DNA from: Clostridiaceae bacterium UBA6110
GTDB lineage: Bacteria; Bacillota; Clostridia; Clostridiales; Clostridiaceae
Assembly (NCBI GenBank): GCA_002428415.1
Contig: DIWI01000084.1
Span: 1-48,707 of the forward strand
Reading direction: 5' to 3'
Length of the DNA stretch: 48,707 nt
Under the pieces are notes generated by a model. It did not search any database. It saw nothing but the letters and a program-made list of their open reading frames with translations, and was not told the DNA's origin. Shown here piece by piece: positions 8,544-18,100 of the stretch; within the stretch, counting starts at the first letter, position 1, and each line of letters starts with the position of its first letter. The position numbers were made by a program, and so were the translations under genes.

Positions 8544-9598
8544 GCGAAGCAACAAAAAAACGGTCGACTCTAAAGGCTCTGTCAGTACTGGGCGATTTCG
8601 GGAGCTCGCTGCTCAGCGTATCCATTGCACTGGTCCTTGGGGCATTAATAATACTGGCAATCGGAGAGGATCCCATTGAGGCCTATAAGGCGCTTCTCCA
8701 GGGAGCACTAGGCAACGCAAGGAGCATAGCCAACACCTTCAGCAAGAGCATACCGCTTGCATTCACCGGTTTGGCTGTAGCTATGGCGAACAGGGGAGGC
8801 ATGCTGAACATCGGAGCTGAAGGGCAGCTTCACGCAGGAGCCATGGCATCGGTGCTTGTGGCGCTTGCATTGCCGGGACTGCCTGTAGTTATTCTGCTGC
8901 CCCTAAGCATTATTGCAGGAGTTGCCGCAGGTATGCTGGTAGGATTCATCCCAGGATATTTCAAGGCGAAGAAGCAAACCAGCGAGGTAATAGTCGCCAT
9001 TATGCTCAACTACATTGTGACGCTGTTCATGTCATTTCTTGTGAACGGACCATTCAAGGCAGAGGGTTCTGTCTCACAGACAAACGCAATACCCGAAGGC
9101 ATGATGCTTACGAAGATCATCGGGAATTCACAGCTTACAACGGCATTGTTCATTCTACTTGCGGTAGCTGCTGCCCAGTATGTCTTTTTATGGAAGAGCG
9201 CAGCAGGCTTTCAGCTGAGGGCTGTCGGCAGCAATCCATCAGCATCGGTATCCGCAGGAATGAATGCAAAGAAACTGATGATATTCGCAATGGCACTCAG
9301 TGGAGGCATAGCTTCCCTAGCCGGAGTGACCGAGGTAATGGGAAAGTACGGGAGATACATCGAGGGGTTTTCACCATCCTTCGGATTCACGGGCATAGCG
9401 GTTGCCATACTAGGCAGGAACCATCCAGGCGGCGTACTGTTGACATCACTGCTCTTCGGGATACTTGATACCGGTGCACTGAGGATGGGAAGAGTGACAA
9501 ATGTCTCCGCTAACATAATCGTAGTAATGCAGAGCCTAGTGATACTTCTGGTTTCCGCACCTGAAATCGCGAAACTGATAAAAAGGAGGAGCCGATGA
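8540..9598 (+). CDS. Nucleoside ABC transporter permease (first subunit)
   Basis: This 352-residue integral membrane protein belongs to the branched-chain-type permease family (BPD_transp_2) and resembles the NupP/YufP subunit of nucleoside transporters. About nine to ten hydrophobic segments are visible. It has the family segment GGMLNIGAEGQLHAGA and the EAA-like loop region AVGSNPSASVSAGMN. Its start overlaps the ATPase stop (ATGA), and AGGAGG near its end serves the next gene. It should pair with the second permease to form the membrane channel. Confidence 0.92.
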   Translation: MSEATKKRSTLKALSVLGDFGSSLLSVSIALVLGALIILAIGEDPIEAYKALLQGALGNARSIANTFSKSIPLAFTGLAVAMANRGGMLNIGAEGQLHAGAMASVLVALALPGLPVVILLPLSIIAGVAAGMLVGFIPGYFKAKKQTSEVIVAIMLNYIVTLFMSFLVNGPFKAEGSVSQTNAIPEGMMLTKIIGNSQLTTALFILLAVAAAQYVFLWKSAAGFQLRAVGSNPSASVSAGMNAKKLMIFAMALSGGIASLAGVTEVMGKYGRYIEGFSPSFGFTGIAVAILGRNHPGGVLLTSLLFGILDTGALRMGRVTNVSANIIVVMQSLVILLVSAPEIAKLIKRRSR

Positions 9599-9599
9599 A

Positions 9600-10505
9600 A
9601 TGGAACTGTTCTCTAGGATGATAACATTGATGCTGCAGCTTTCAGTTCCACTGGTACTAGGAGCGATGTGCGGAACCATCGCCGAAAGGGGAGGAATAAT
9701 ACTTCTTGGTGTCGAAGGTCTTATGCTCCTTGGGGCATTTACTGGAGTCCTTGGTTCACACCTTACGGGAAACGCATATATGGGGGTCATGTTTTCAATA
9801 GTTTTCGGCGGGTTGTTCGGGTATCTTTATGCTATTTTCTGCCTCAAACTGAAGGCACATCAATCTGTTGTCGGTGTTGGTGTCAATATGTTCGCCAGTG
9901 GCATAACAGCGGTACTTCTGAAGGTATTCTGGAACAGGGAAGGCATGAGCGATCCGGTAGCATCAATACCGAATGTTACTGTCCCAATTGTATCAGAGAT
10001 ACCTGTACTCGGGATGCTATTCAAGGACCAGTCACCATTCCTGTATATCATGATACTGATAGTAGCTGCGGTATGGGTTGTGTTTTACCGCACGAGGATC
10101 GGCCTCAGGTACAGAGCTATCGGTGAACAGCCTTTCGCAGCCCAGACATCAGGTATCAACGTGAACAAGTATAGGTATGTTGCCATGATATTCGCCGGAA
10201 TAATAGCAGGTATAGGGGGGGCATTTCTTTCCCTATCCCAGAACAACCTGTTCGTAATCGACATGACAGCGGGCAGAGGATTCATGGCACTTGCTGCCAA
10301 CATTTTCGGAGGATGGAATCCCATCGGATCACTTCTTGCAGGTATGGTATTCGCAGTGGCTCAGACTGTAAGGTTCTACGCCTCTGATATCAACATCCCG
10401 ATACAGTTCATACAGATGATGCCTTACCTCATGACGCTGTTCATTCTGCTGTTCGTCGGCAAGAAGGCTAAAGGACCTGAGGCGCTGGGAAAGCTTGTAA
10501 AGTAA
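9600..10505 (+). CDS. Nucleoside ABC transporter permease (second subunit)
   Basis: This 301-residue membrane protein is the second BPD_transp_2 permease, like NupQ/YufQ. It has about eight to nine hydrophobic segments and the characteristic ERGGIILLGVEGLMLLGAF stretch near the N terminus, matching the equivalent segment of its partner. The start one base after the previous stop, with AAAGGAGG upstream, indicates coupled translation. The gene ends 51 bp before the phosphorylase gene, and a possible internal promoter lies in that gap. Confidence 0.92.
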   Translation: MELFSRMITLMLQLSVPLVLGAMCGTIAERGGIILLGVEGLMLLGAFTGVLGSHLTGNAYMGVMFSIVFGGLFGYLYAIFCLKLKAHQSVVGVGVNMFASGITAVLLKVFWNREGMSDPVASIPNVTVPIVSEIPVLGMLFKDQSPFLYIMILIVAAVWVVFYRTRIGLRYRAIGEQPFAAQTSGINVNKYRYVAMIFAGIIAGIGGAFLSLSQNNLFVIDMTAGRGFMALAANIFGGWNPIGSLLAGMVFAVAQTVRFYASDINIPIQFIQMMPYLMTLFILLFVGKKAKGPEALGKLVK

Positions 10506-10510
10506 TGATA

Positions 10511-10538
10511 TTGACAGACAATATAAATATATAATAAT
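10511..10538 (+). promoter_or_regulatory. Possible internal promoter before the phosphorylase gene
   Basis: A perfect TTGACA (10511-10516) is followed after 16 bases by AATAAT (10533-10538). A TATAAT at 10540-10545 also exists but with unsuitable spacing. It could give extra expression of the phosphorylase and GntR genes. Confidence 0.45.
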
Positions 10539-10556
10539 GTATAATGGAGGAACACA

Positions 10557-11333
10557 ATGCAAGATAATACTAAAATGATGCACATAGCTCTTTCGAAAGA
10601 CCAGGTAGGCAAGTACGCGTTTATTCCTGGAAGCCCTGAACGGGTTCCAAGAATAGCTGCTTACCTTCGTGATTCGGAGAAAGTAGCACAAAACAGGGAG
10701 CATACCAGCTACAGAGGATATATAGGAGACACTCCCGTGATGGTGGTTTCAACGGGAATGGGAGGACCTTCAACTGCAATATGCGTTGAAGAACTGGTGA
10801 AGCTCGGAGTGACCACATTCATAAGGATAGGCACCTGCGCATCAACTTCTCCACTTGTAGAGCGCGGTGACATCGTGATACCGAATGGTGCTGTAAGGAT
10901 GGAAGGTACATCTTCACATTATCTTCCTCTTGAGTTCCCATCCGTGCCAGATTATTATCTTGTAAAGAAGATTGAGGATGCAGCGGTAGAACTGGGATTC
11001 AGGTATAATGTAGGGGTCACTATAACAAAGGATTCCTTCTACACTCAGACTGAACCTGAGACTAAGCCAGTTGGTTACGAGCTTATCAACAAATGGAATG
11101 CCTATGAAAAAGGCGGGGCCACCAGCACGAGCATGGAGGAAGCACTTCTCTTCATTGCTGCAACCAGCTTAGGGGTCAGGGCAGCTTCAGCACTCGTTTC
11201 AGCAACTAACTACAAGAGCTATAACCAGGACAATTCTCTCTCGCCGATTGAAATTGAGAAGAGGGCAATATTGACTGGTATAGAAGCCATGAGAAAGATT
11301 ATTGATGAAGACAAAAGAAAATCAAAAGAATGA
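10557..11333 (+). CDS. udp: Uridine phosphorylase-like nucleoside phosphorylase
   Basis: This 258-residue enzyme should split a nucleoside with phosphate into base and ribose 1-phosphate. Family features are an N-terminal phosphate-binding segment (FIPGSPERV), STGMGGPST, and RIGTCAST, which resembles the RTGTCGA phosphate/ribose site. The ribose-binding segment with SMEEA lies near residue 195. The NP-1/Udp hexamer family is clear. Uridine preference is likely from the overall pattern but not certain; purine or deoxynucleoside use is possible. It follows the transporter permeases by 51 bp and precedes the GntR regulator by 33 bp, giving an uptake-plus-cleavage unit. ATG 10557 follows AATGGAGGAACACA. 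Confidence 0.85.
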   Translation: MQDNTKMMHIALSKDQVGKYAFIPGSPERVPRIAAYLRDSEKVAQNREHTSYRGYIGDTPVMVVSTGMGGPSTAICVEELVKLGVTTFIRIGTCASTSPLVERGDIVIPNGAVRMEGTSSHYLPLEFPSVPDYYLVKKIEDAAVELGFRYNVGVTITKDSFYTQTEPETKPVGYELINKWNAYEKGGATSTSMEEALLFIAATSLGVRAASALVSATNYKSYNQDNSLSPIEIEKRAILTGIEAMRKIIDEDKRKSKE

Positions 11334-11366
11334 CATAATCTAGAGCAAGATAAGGATGTGTTTGAT

Positions 11367-12161
11367 ATGGCACAAGTCACTTCAGTAACTGATAAGGAAA
11401 GGAAGCTTCCCTTGTTCGTGGCTGCATATGAGACAATGTACAACAGGATAAAGGATGGCACCTATAAACCTGGGGATAAGCTGCCAAGTGAAAGTGAGTT
11501 GTCAGTGGAACTTGCCATAAGCAGGGGGACTCTGCGCCAGGCTATGCTGCTCCTTCAGGAAGACGGCCTGATAATGAACTATAAGGGTAAAGGAAGCTTC
11601 GTACTTGAAACAAATAAAGAATTGAGCACAGGGATTGAGAAGATCGTCAATCCACTCATCACTTGCAGTATCCAGCCTATTGACAAGGTAACCACCGAAA
11701 TGCACTTCCAGCCGGCTACAGAGCCTCACCGGAAGCTGTTCGACCTTCCTCAGTCATCGCTTGTGTCACGGGCTGAGTTCTCATACTTCATCAAGGACAA
11801 GATAGTGGGATTCGCATTGGTCTTCATGCCCTACGACCTGTTGGTCGAAAACGGGGTGGCGATAGATGACAATGACGAGATTCACAGGTTCTACAACAGC
11901 TTTCTCACAACTGAAAGGCTCAGCTGTGAAAGTGTAATAAGGATGGGATTTGCCCGGAAGTTGACTGCTGATAAGATGCATATAAAGGAAAAGGAACCAA
12001 TCCTCATAATGGAGGAGACATTCTATATGGGCAACCGACCTTCAATGCAGCAGAAGATATTCTTCCAACCCGCGTACTATGAGTTGAAGATTCTAAGGTC
12101 AAATGACAGGTATACCTCTAAGCAGGGTACACAGGGCCAGTTGCCATCTGATAAGCTTTAG
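11367..12161 (+). CDS. GntR-family regulator with UTRA (HutC-type) ligand domain
   Basis: This 264-residue DNA-binding protein has an N-terminal GntR winged helix-turn-helix (about residues 14-82, with PSESELSVELAISRGTLRQA) and a C-terminal UTRA-like effector domain (about 95-250). HutC-type members are usually repressors released by a pathway metabolite. I chose ATG 11367 because AAGGA at 11352-11356 is ten bases upstream; a GTG at 11358 is too close to it. It is the last gene of the nucleoside transport operon before a strong terminator. It probably regulates the operon from the repeats at 5721-5787 or the GTNTANAC-like site at 2143. Confidence 0.88.
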   Translation: MAQVTSVTDKERKLPLFVAAYETMYNRIKDGTYKPGDKLPSESELSVELAISRGTLRQAMLLLQEDGLIMNYKGKGSFVLETNKELSTGIEKIVNPLITCSIQPIDKVTTEMHFQPATEPHRKLFDLPQSSLVSRAEFSYFIKDKIVGFALVFMPYDLLVENGVAIDDNDEIHRFYNSFLTTERLSCESVIRMGFARKLTADKMHIKEKEPILIMEETFYMGNRPSMQQKIFFQPAYYELKILRSNDRYTSKQGTQGQLPSDKL

Positions 12162-12202
12162 AATCACACAAGTCAATATTCAGTTTAAAGAAATAATGGA
12201 TT

Positions 12203-12241
12203 GAAGGAGCAATACTGGGTGGTGTTGCTCCTTCCTTTTTT
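12203..12241 (+). terminator. Terminator of the nucleoside transport operon
   Basis: GAAGGAGCAA (12203-12212) pairs perfectly with TTGCTCCTTC (12225-12234) around a 12-base loop, followed by CTTTTTT. It marks the boundary between the salvage region and the AT-rich stretch before the protease island. Confidence 0.92.
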
Positions 12242-13031
12242 GCATTAAATAATATTTCAAGACGTTGTTCGAGATTTCCGAGTAGGCATTTTCATAACTT
12301 CTTGAAATTCTTATAGCTAAAATCAAGAGTTTGAGCAAGCATTATCAGCAAGAAGAAATATGAAACGATATGAGAAATGCATAAGAAAATGAATAATGAT
12401 GCGAAAAATTGTACTAAATTGACAGTTTTCAGTAACATAAGAATAAAAGTGTTACAAATATGTAAAAAAATACGTGTATTTTTTGATTAGTTAAAGTTGT
12501 AGAATATACTTAAGAAAAGTTATAAAATGATATCAAATATATGAACAAAAAGTATAAACTCTAAAATATCACAATAAATCTTGTATGTTTTTATTGGAAT
12601 GAGAGAATCCATCAAACAAGAAAAGCTAATCGGGTTAGTAGGCAAAGCAAAAAAATCAAATTTATCACTTTGGAACTAAGACAAGAGTTACCAGAAATTG
12701 TTGAGGATAAACTAGCGGGTATGGAAACATAAAGTCTGTTTATATTGCAGCTGCTGCAACATTATGTGCTACTCATTAATTGCATCTTACACAGTATCAA
12801 AGTTAGCTTTTTTGGATCCTGCAATTGAGCATAAGATGCGGAATCGCTATCGCATCAGAGGCAGTCGGTGCATTAGTTGGATTATTTTCAGCAGCTACGG
12901 ATAAGGATTAGATAATGTTAATAATGGATGAATTCTTAATCAATATCGATAACCATTGAATCTAGACAATTACGCATATTTGCTTTTATACACTACTTAG
13001 GTTGATTGAAAGTATGAAGGAGGGTAGTAAG
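12242..13031. other. AT-rich intergenic stretch without an intact gene
   Basis: About 790 bases lie between the terminator and the caspase-like gene. Base composition is visibly more AT-rich than the flanking genes. No intact gene with a ribosome binding site is visible. The second half contains short coding-like fragments listed separately. It may hold the promoter of the protease island, but I cannot fix clear -35 and -10 boxes. Confidence 0.5.
12599..12911 (+). pseudogene. Possible decayed small gene, three frames
   Basis: Three consecutive coding-like fragments lie in successive frames. The first runs 12599-12679 and starts MRESIKQEKL. The second is around 12658-12732 and includes LRQELPEIVEDKLAGMET. 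The third ends at 12911 and includes GIAIASEAVGALVGLFSA. The last looks like a small hydrophobic C-terminus. No ribosome binding site precedes the first ATG. I do not recognise a family, and chance open frames in AT-rich DNA remain possible. Confidence 0.25.
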
Positions 13032-13832
13032 ATGGCAAAAAAAGCACTATGTGTTGGCATAAACGACTATCCGTTTGAAGGAAATGACCTGAAGGGCTGT
13101 GTCAATGATGCGAAAGGCTGGGCTGCAATGCTTACTGGTCACTTTGGCTTCTCTGATTCTGATATTAAGCTGTTGCTGGATGAACAGGCATCAAAGGAGG
13201 CTATACTGGCTGCACTTGAGGAAATGATTGTGAATGGGGAGCCTGGAGATGCCCTTGTATTCACAAATTCATCTCATGGTACCTATTTATTTGATGAAAG
13301 CGGCGATGAGCAGGATAAGTATGACGAAGCGATTTGTCCATATGATTGTAAGGAGAATCTGATTGTTGATGATGAGCTGAGAGAGATTTTTAACAAGCTA
13401 AAATCTGGGGTCAGCTTCTACATGATTTCAGATTCCTGCCATTCCGGAAATGTCCACAAGGCATTGGTTGTGGATACTCCTGATCACAGAAGAGTAAGGT
13501 TCCTTAATCCGAGCTTGATTGGAAAAGCCAGCATGCTTAATCCATTTAAAGCGAAACCAAGGGGAAGCAAGATAAGCAGGGATGTCAGAGTCCAGGACCT
13601 TCTGCTCAGTGGCTGCAAGAGCATTGAATATTCCTATGATGCCATGATTGACGGAGACTATCATGGAGCCATGACCTACTATGCGCTGAAGGCGGTTCGG
13701 GAGGCAGGATACCAATTGACCTTCAAGGAGCTGCATAAGAAGATAAATGAATATCTTAAGGCTTCCGGATATCCACAGCATCCTCAGCTGGAAGGTAAGA
13801 CAAGTCTGAAAAGCAGTCAGGTGTTCAAATGA
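13032..13832 (+). CDS. Caspase-family (metacaspase-like) cysteine protease
   Basis: This 266-residue soluble protein is essentially a single peptidase C14 p20/p10-like domain. The predicted catalytic pair is H82 in NSSHGTY and C136 in SDSCHSG. The N-terminal strand ALCVGINDYP and the acidic GDEQDKYDEAICPYD stretch are typical of bacterial caspase-like proteases. There is no signal peptide. I chose ATG 13032 because AAGGAGGG at 13017-13024 is seven bases upstream; earlier in-frame starts would include that site. The stop overlaps the start of the next gene, a CHAT protease, by four bases, so two caspase-fold proteases are translationally coupled. Likely role: a regulatory or executioner protease in a biological-conflict system. 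The target is unknown. Confidence 0.9.
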   Translation: MAKKALCVGINDYPFEGNDLKGCVNDAKGWAAMLTGHFGFSDSDIKLLLDEQASKEAILAALEEMIVNGEPGDALVFTNSSHGTYLFDESGDEQDKYDEAICPYDCKENLIVDDELREIFNKLKSGVSFYMISDSCHSGNVHKALVVDTPDHRRVRFLNPSLIGKASMLNPFKAKPRGSKISRDVRVQDLLLSGCKSIEYSYDAMIDGDYHGAMTYYALKAVREAGYQLTFKELHKKINEYLKASGYPQHPQLEGKTSLKSSQVFK

Positions 13833-14971
13833 TTGGCGGTTATCGGGAAAATATGCCATGTGTGGTTCACATCTCTATAGCAAGGTTCGACAGCCGATTG
13901 CCAGAAGAAGGAGAACCTCTGAATTTTCTAGTTTCAATACATGTTGAGGGAACTGGGATCACATGGCAGCATAACGTGATTGTGGACACCTCGACTGAAA
14001 TAGACCTTCAGGACATGACCCAAGACCTTTATCTCTGGAGCTGCAACCAAAAATTGACGCAAGAGACAGCCAGGGCTTGTTCAATGAAGCTTGGGGCAAA
14101 GCTTTATGACACATTTATCGGCATTGTTGGAGATAAGATACTGTCAGGATTAAAGATAACAGCGGTTCTCCTGAATATTGATGAAACGATCCAGAACCTT
14201 CCCTGGGAATTAATGGGAAAGAATGGAGAGCATCTGTCACAAACCCTGCCTTTCGGAAGACTTGTAACTACCCGTGAAATACTGAGGCCAAACAGAGACC
14301 CACTTACAGAGGATAAGATAGTTAGAATACTTGCAGTAGTGGATACTACAGAGGACCTTATTTCGGGAAAGTATGAGCTTAGGGCTTTACAAGCCCTTGA
14401 AGAAAAGAAGGGTGGATACCAAATAAAGGTGGATGTCCTGTCAGGGGAAAATGCAACAATAGCTGAATTCAAAAGGATGGTCATTCCAGGAACTTATGAT
14501 ATCATCCATTTTTCGGGGCATGGTTCATTTGACCGCCTGATTCCAGAAACAAGCGGCCTGAGATTTTATGATGGTTTACTGGAGGCTGACCAAATCCTTT
14601 GCATGAACTGGAAATCTCCACCATATTTTGTTTTCAGCAGCGCCTGTGAATCAGGTCGTTCAGCAGGGGGGAAAAGGCTTATATCTAATGAACGACACAG
14701 CAACGGACTTGCTGCTGCCTTTATTGCAGCTGGCGTGTCAGGATATGCAGGATACTTTTGGCAGGTTTCTGACACTGGAGCTGGTGTATTTGCACAAAAA
14801 TTCTACAAATACCTCTTCGAGGAAGAAAACCTGGGAAAAGCCTTTCTTGAGGCAAGGAAAAGAACATCTTGGGATCTTGATGCAGTAGGAGATCTCGCTG
14901 GATATGGCGCAGTGCTATTCGGAGATGCTGCCACAAACGAAAGACTCGATCTGGTGAGGATGGGAAGATAG
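13829..14971 (+). CDS. CHAT-domain protease (soluble)
   Basis: This 380-residue protein carries a C-terminal CHAT (caspase/HetF-associated) domain. The predicted catalytic residues are H231 in HFSGHGS and C273 in SSACESG. Conserved CHAT lead-in segments are also visible, such as LPWELMG around residues 124-130. The N-terminal ~100 residues are of unknown fold and may be an adaptor. No TPR repeats, signal peptide or membrane segment are seen. It is coupled to the caspase-like gene by an ATGA overlap and lies 144 bp before the membrane CHAT gene. The presence of two further caspase-superfamily proteins next to it points to a proteolytic cascade rather than an isolated peptidase. Confidence 0.9.
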   Translation: MIGGYRENMPCVVHISIARFDSRLPEEGEPLNFLVSIHVEGTGITWQHNVIVDTSTEIDLQDMTQDLYLWSCNQKLTQETARACSMKLGAKLYDTFIGIVGDKILSGLKITAVLLNIDETIQNLPWELMGKNGEHLSQTLPFGRLVTTREILRPNRDPLTEDKIVRILAVVDTTEDLISGKYELRALQALEEKKGGYQIKVDVLSGENATIAEFKRMVIPGTYDIIHFSGHGSFDRLIPETSGLRFYDGLLEADQILCMNWKSPPYFVFSSACESGRSAGGKRLISNERHSNGLAAAFIAAGVSGYAGYFWQVSDTGAGVFAQKFYKYLFEEENLGKAFLEARKRTSWDLDAVGDLAGYGAVLFGDAATNERLDLVRMGR

Positions 14972-15115
14972 GAAATCTGAAAATAGAATAGTTATACTCA
15001 TCTTTCGGATCTATATGGATTTGGCCTGCATGCTTCCCAACCTACTAAATACTCATTGAACTAAAGGCGATTATGTATTCCTCTGTTTGATAGTCCTTGT
15101 CGAGGAGGGGCCATA

Positions 15116-18100
15116 ATGAAAAAGTCGGTGTTTAGATCAATTCTCTTTGCGACTGTTTTATTCATTTTGCTGACTCTGCAAAACAAGCCACAACTTTTAT
15201 TAACAGTTATCAATAGTAAATACCAGTCAGCTAGTGCAATTAGCTTGGGTATATTAATCGAACCCATCCCAAATTTACCAACTAGAAGTCCTTACGAGTT
15301 CATACACGATGGGGATTTTGCTACAATAATTAGATATTTGGGACAAGAAACAGATATTATAATCCCTGATACTGTAAGTGATGGTATTAGAACCTACAAA
15401 GTCATCAGTATTGGTGGCGAGGCTTTTGCAAACAATAAGGAACTGACTAGTGTAGTTATACCCAATGGTGTAATTGACATTGGTGTAGGCTCGTTTGCCG
15501 GATGCTCTAACCTTAAAAGAGTTTCATTTCCTGAGAGCTTAGAGAGCATCGGAAGGAGTTCGTTCGGTGGCTGCACCCGGCTGGTGAGTGTTACTATACC
15601 TGAAAGAGTAACTAGAATAGGGAGTAGCGCATTCGCAAAGTGCGAGAGACTCATTGAGGCCTGGTTTTTCTGCAACAGACCGATATTCGGGGATGGGCCA
15701 GAATTAGTAGCATACTGGGAAAGCGCATTCAATAATATCAACAATGATTTCAGAATCTTCTACCTCTCAGGACGAATTGGTTGGGTAAGCTCCAGACAAG
15801 TCATTCCGTTCTACAAGGTCACATATAACCCAAGTGGTGGCTTTGGGCAGGTTCCTGTCGATGAGAAAAATTACCTGGAGGGTGACAGGGTCTTCGTGCT
15901 TGATAATACGGGGCAACTTAGTAAGCAGGGCTATACTTTGGCAGGCTGGAACACTCTGGATAGCGGTGCAGGAAGAGACTTTGAAGCATGGAGTTATTTT
16001 GAAATAGATAAGGAGTCTGTAACCCTGTATGCAAGGTGGGAGCCGAGTGCGCCGGTTCCTGAAAAATATACTCTGGTCTTCGACATTAACGGTGGGACCG
16101 GAACTACTCCGGCTGCTGTTTCAGTAGCATATGAATCAGAGATAAGGCTGCCTTCGCAAGGTGATCTCAATAGAACTGGCTACAGGTTCGATGGCTGGAA
16201 TTCAATGTCTGATGGAACCGGAAGAAACTATTTTGCTGGTGTCAATAATGTTATAGAGCCCGGCGAAGAAGAGCTTGCTGATGGTGTCGCAGTTCTTTAT
16301 GCAAGGTGGATACCAATTGAGTACTTAATAGTCAAGGTCCCTGAAAGTGCCGGCTACAATGAGGAAATCAGCATGAGCGCAAGGCTGATGCTTGCAGACA
16401 GACCGATTGAAGGTAGTGAACTTATATTCAAAATAGCTGATAAAATAGTGGGGACTGCTGATACTGATGCAAATGGATTTGCAGAGTTAACCGGGATTAA
16501 AGTAAATCATAAGGCTGGTACATATCCTGTCAGCGTGTATTATCTTGTTGGAAGTGTTGAATCAGCAAAATGGACAGGCAGCATTGTTGTGAAATCCGGA
16601 TCGATTCCGCCAGGCCTGATTCCAGTGATTATCGCGATAATTGGTGCTTCATCTATGCTGTTTATAAGGAAGTTCGTAGGAAAGAAGAAGGTTACTGATA
16701 ACAGACCTGATGGACATTCTGCTCATAATCCGGTAATTGAACATTTCACGAATGCTGATTTTCCTGCAAGATGTGTTCTGAACAAGAAGGTTGACCTGAC
16801 AATCCAGCTAAATAAGGATACTGCGGAATTCAAACAGAGCCTTAAAGCAATTAAGGATATTGTTCCAGGCAATACGAAGTCAGTAACTTTGAACTATAAG
16901 GTAACAGCGCCAGGATTTGCAGAGATGGTAGACAGTCAGCTTGTTCAGGTGGGAAACAAGCAGATGGCTTTAAATCTTAATGGAGAATCTGAAGCAGTTA
17001 GGCTGGAGCTCTATCCCCAGGAATTGGGGGACCAGAGCATTGAAATAGAATTGTACTTTGAAGGGTCAAGGGTCGATTATAGCATATTGTCTTCCAGCGT
17101 TGCAGAAACTTCCAGGGTAGCCGCTGCTGAAGACCTTGGAGCTAAAGCGAATTCAGTTTCAATGGATTCAACGCATAATAATTTTCAGAAGATACAAGCC
17201 ATTACTACTGATAAAAAGAAGACAATGGAAATCCGCACCTTGCATGTTGATTACAATGCAAGAAAGAATAAGATCGTCTATCACGTATATTCAAAGGACA
17301 GCAAAGCTCCGACAATCTGTAAGGTCAGTCTGCCGAACAGTATCGATGAGATGTTTGACAGGATCCAGAAGCTTACTGTTTTTTTGGATGAGATAGTAAA
17401 GATAGGTGACACATCAGCCGGTGAATGGAAGGACATCTACTTTAATCTTAATTCCAAATGTCAGAACCTGTATCATATGATTGTGCCGAATGAGATTTCC
17501 GAGATGATAAAGGAGTGGGAGAGCGGTTCTGCGTTCATAATTTCAACCAATGAACAATGGATCCCATGGGAGTTATTCCACGACGGAACCGATTTTATAA
17601 GCAAGAAGTTCATATTTTCCAGGTATCCAAGATTGCCTGAAAACAAGAAGATACCTCAAAAGGACAGGGTGAGATCAAGCTCTCTTGATATCGGTCAGAT
17701 CACAAATGTTGTAGGAGGTAATTTCAAGGTTCAACAGACTAATGAAAGAGTCCGCAAATTGTTTAATTTCCTTCCAAACATTAAGGTCAATCCTCTGATA
17801 GAGGAATCTATTTCTGACCTGGTTGAAGTACTACCTGAAACAGATCTGCTGCATATTACCTGCCATGGAAGCATGACTCATCCGATGCTGCAGATTTCAG
17901 ATGAGCAGACAGACTATAAGAACCTGAACCTGGACATAATCCAAAATTTGCCGTTAAAACCAGGCTGCTTCATATTTGCAAACGCATGCTATTCAAATAC
18001 CACTGTCAGTGTCTTTAAGGACCTGACCAGCTTCGGCTGGGAATTCTATAAGGATGGAGCGGAAACGTATATAGGTACGCTCGCACAAATTCCGGAGGTA

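Noticed and set aside
13002..13031. Longer start (TTG 13002 or ATG 13014) for the caspase-like gene
   Set aside because: AAGGAGGG at 13017-13024 is ideally spaced from ATG 13032 and would lie inside the coding region of the longer forms.
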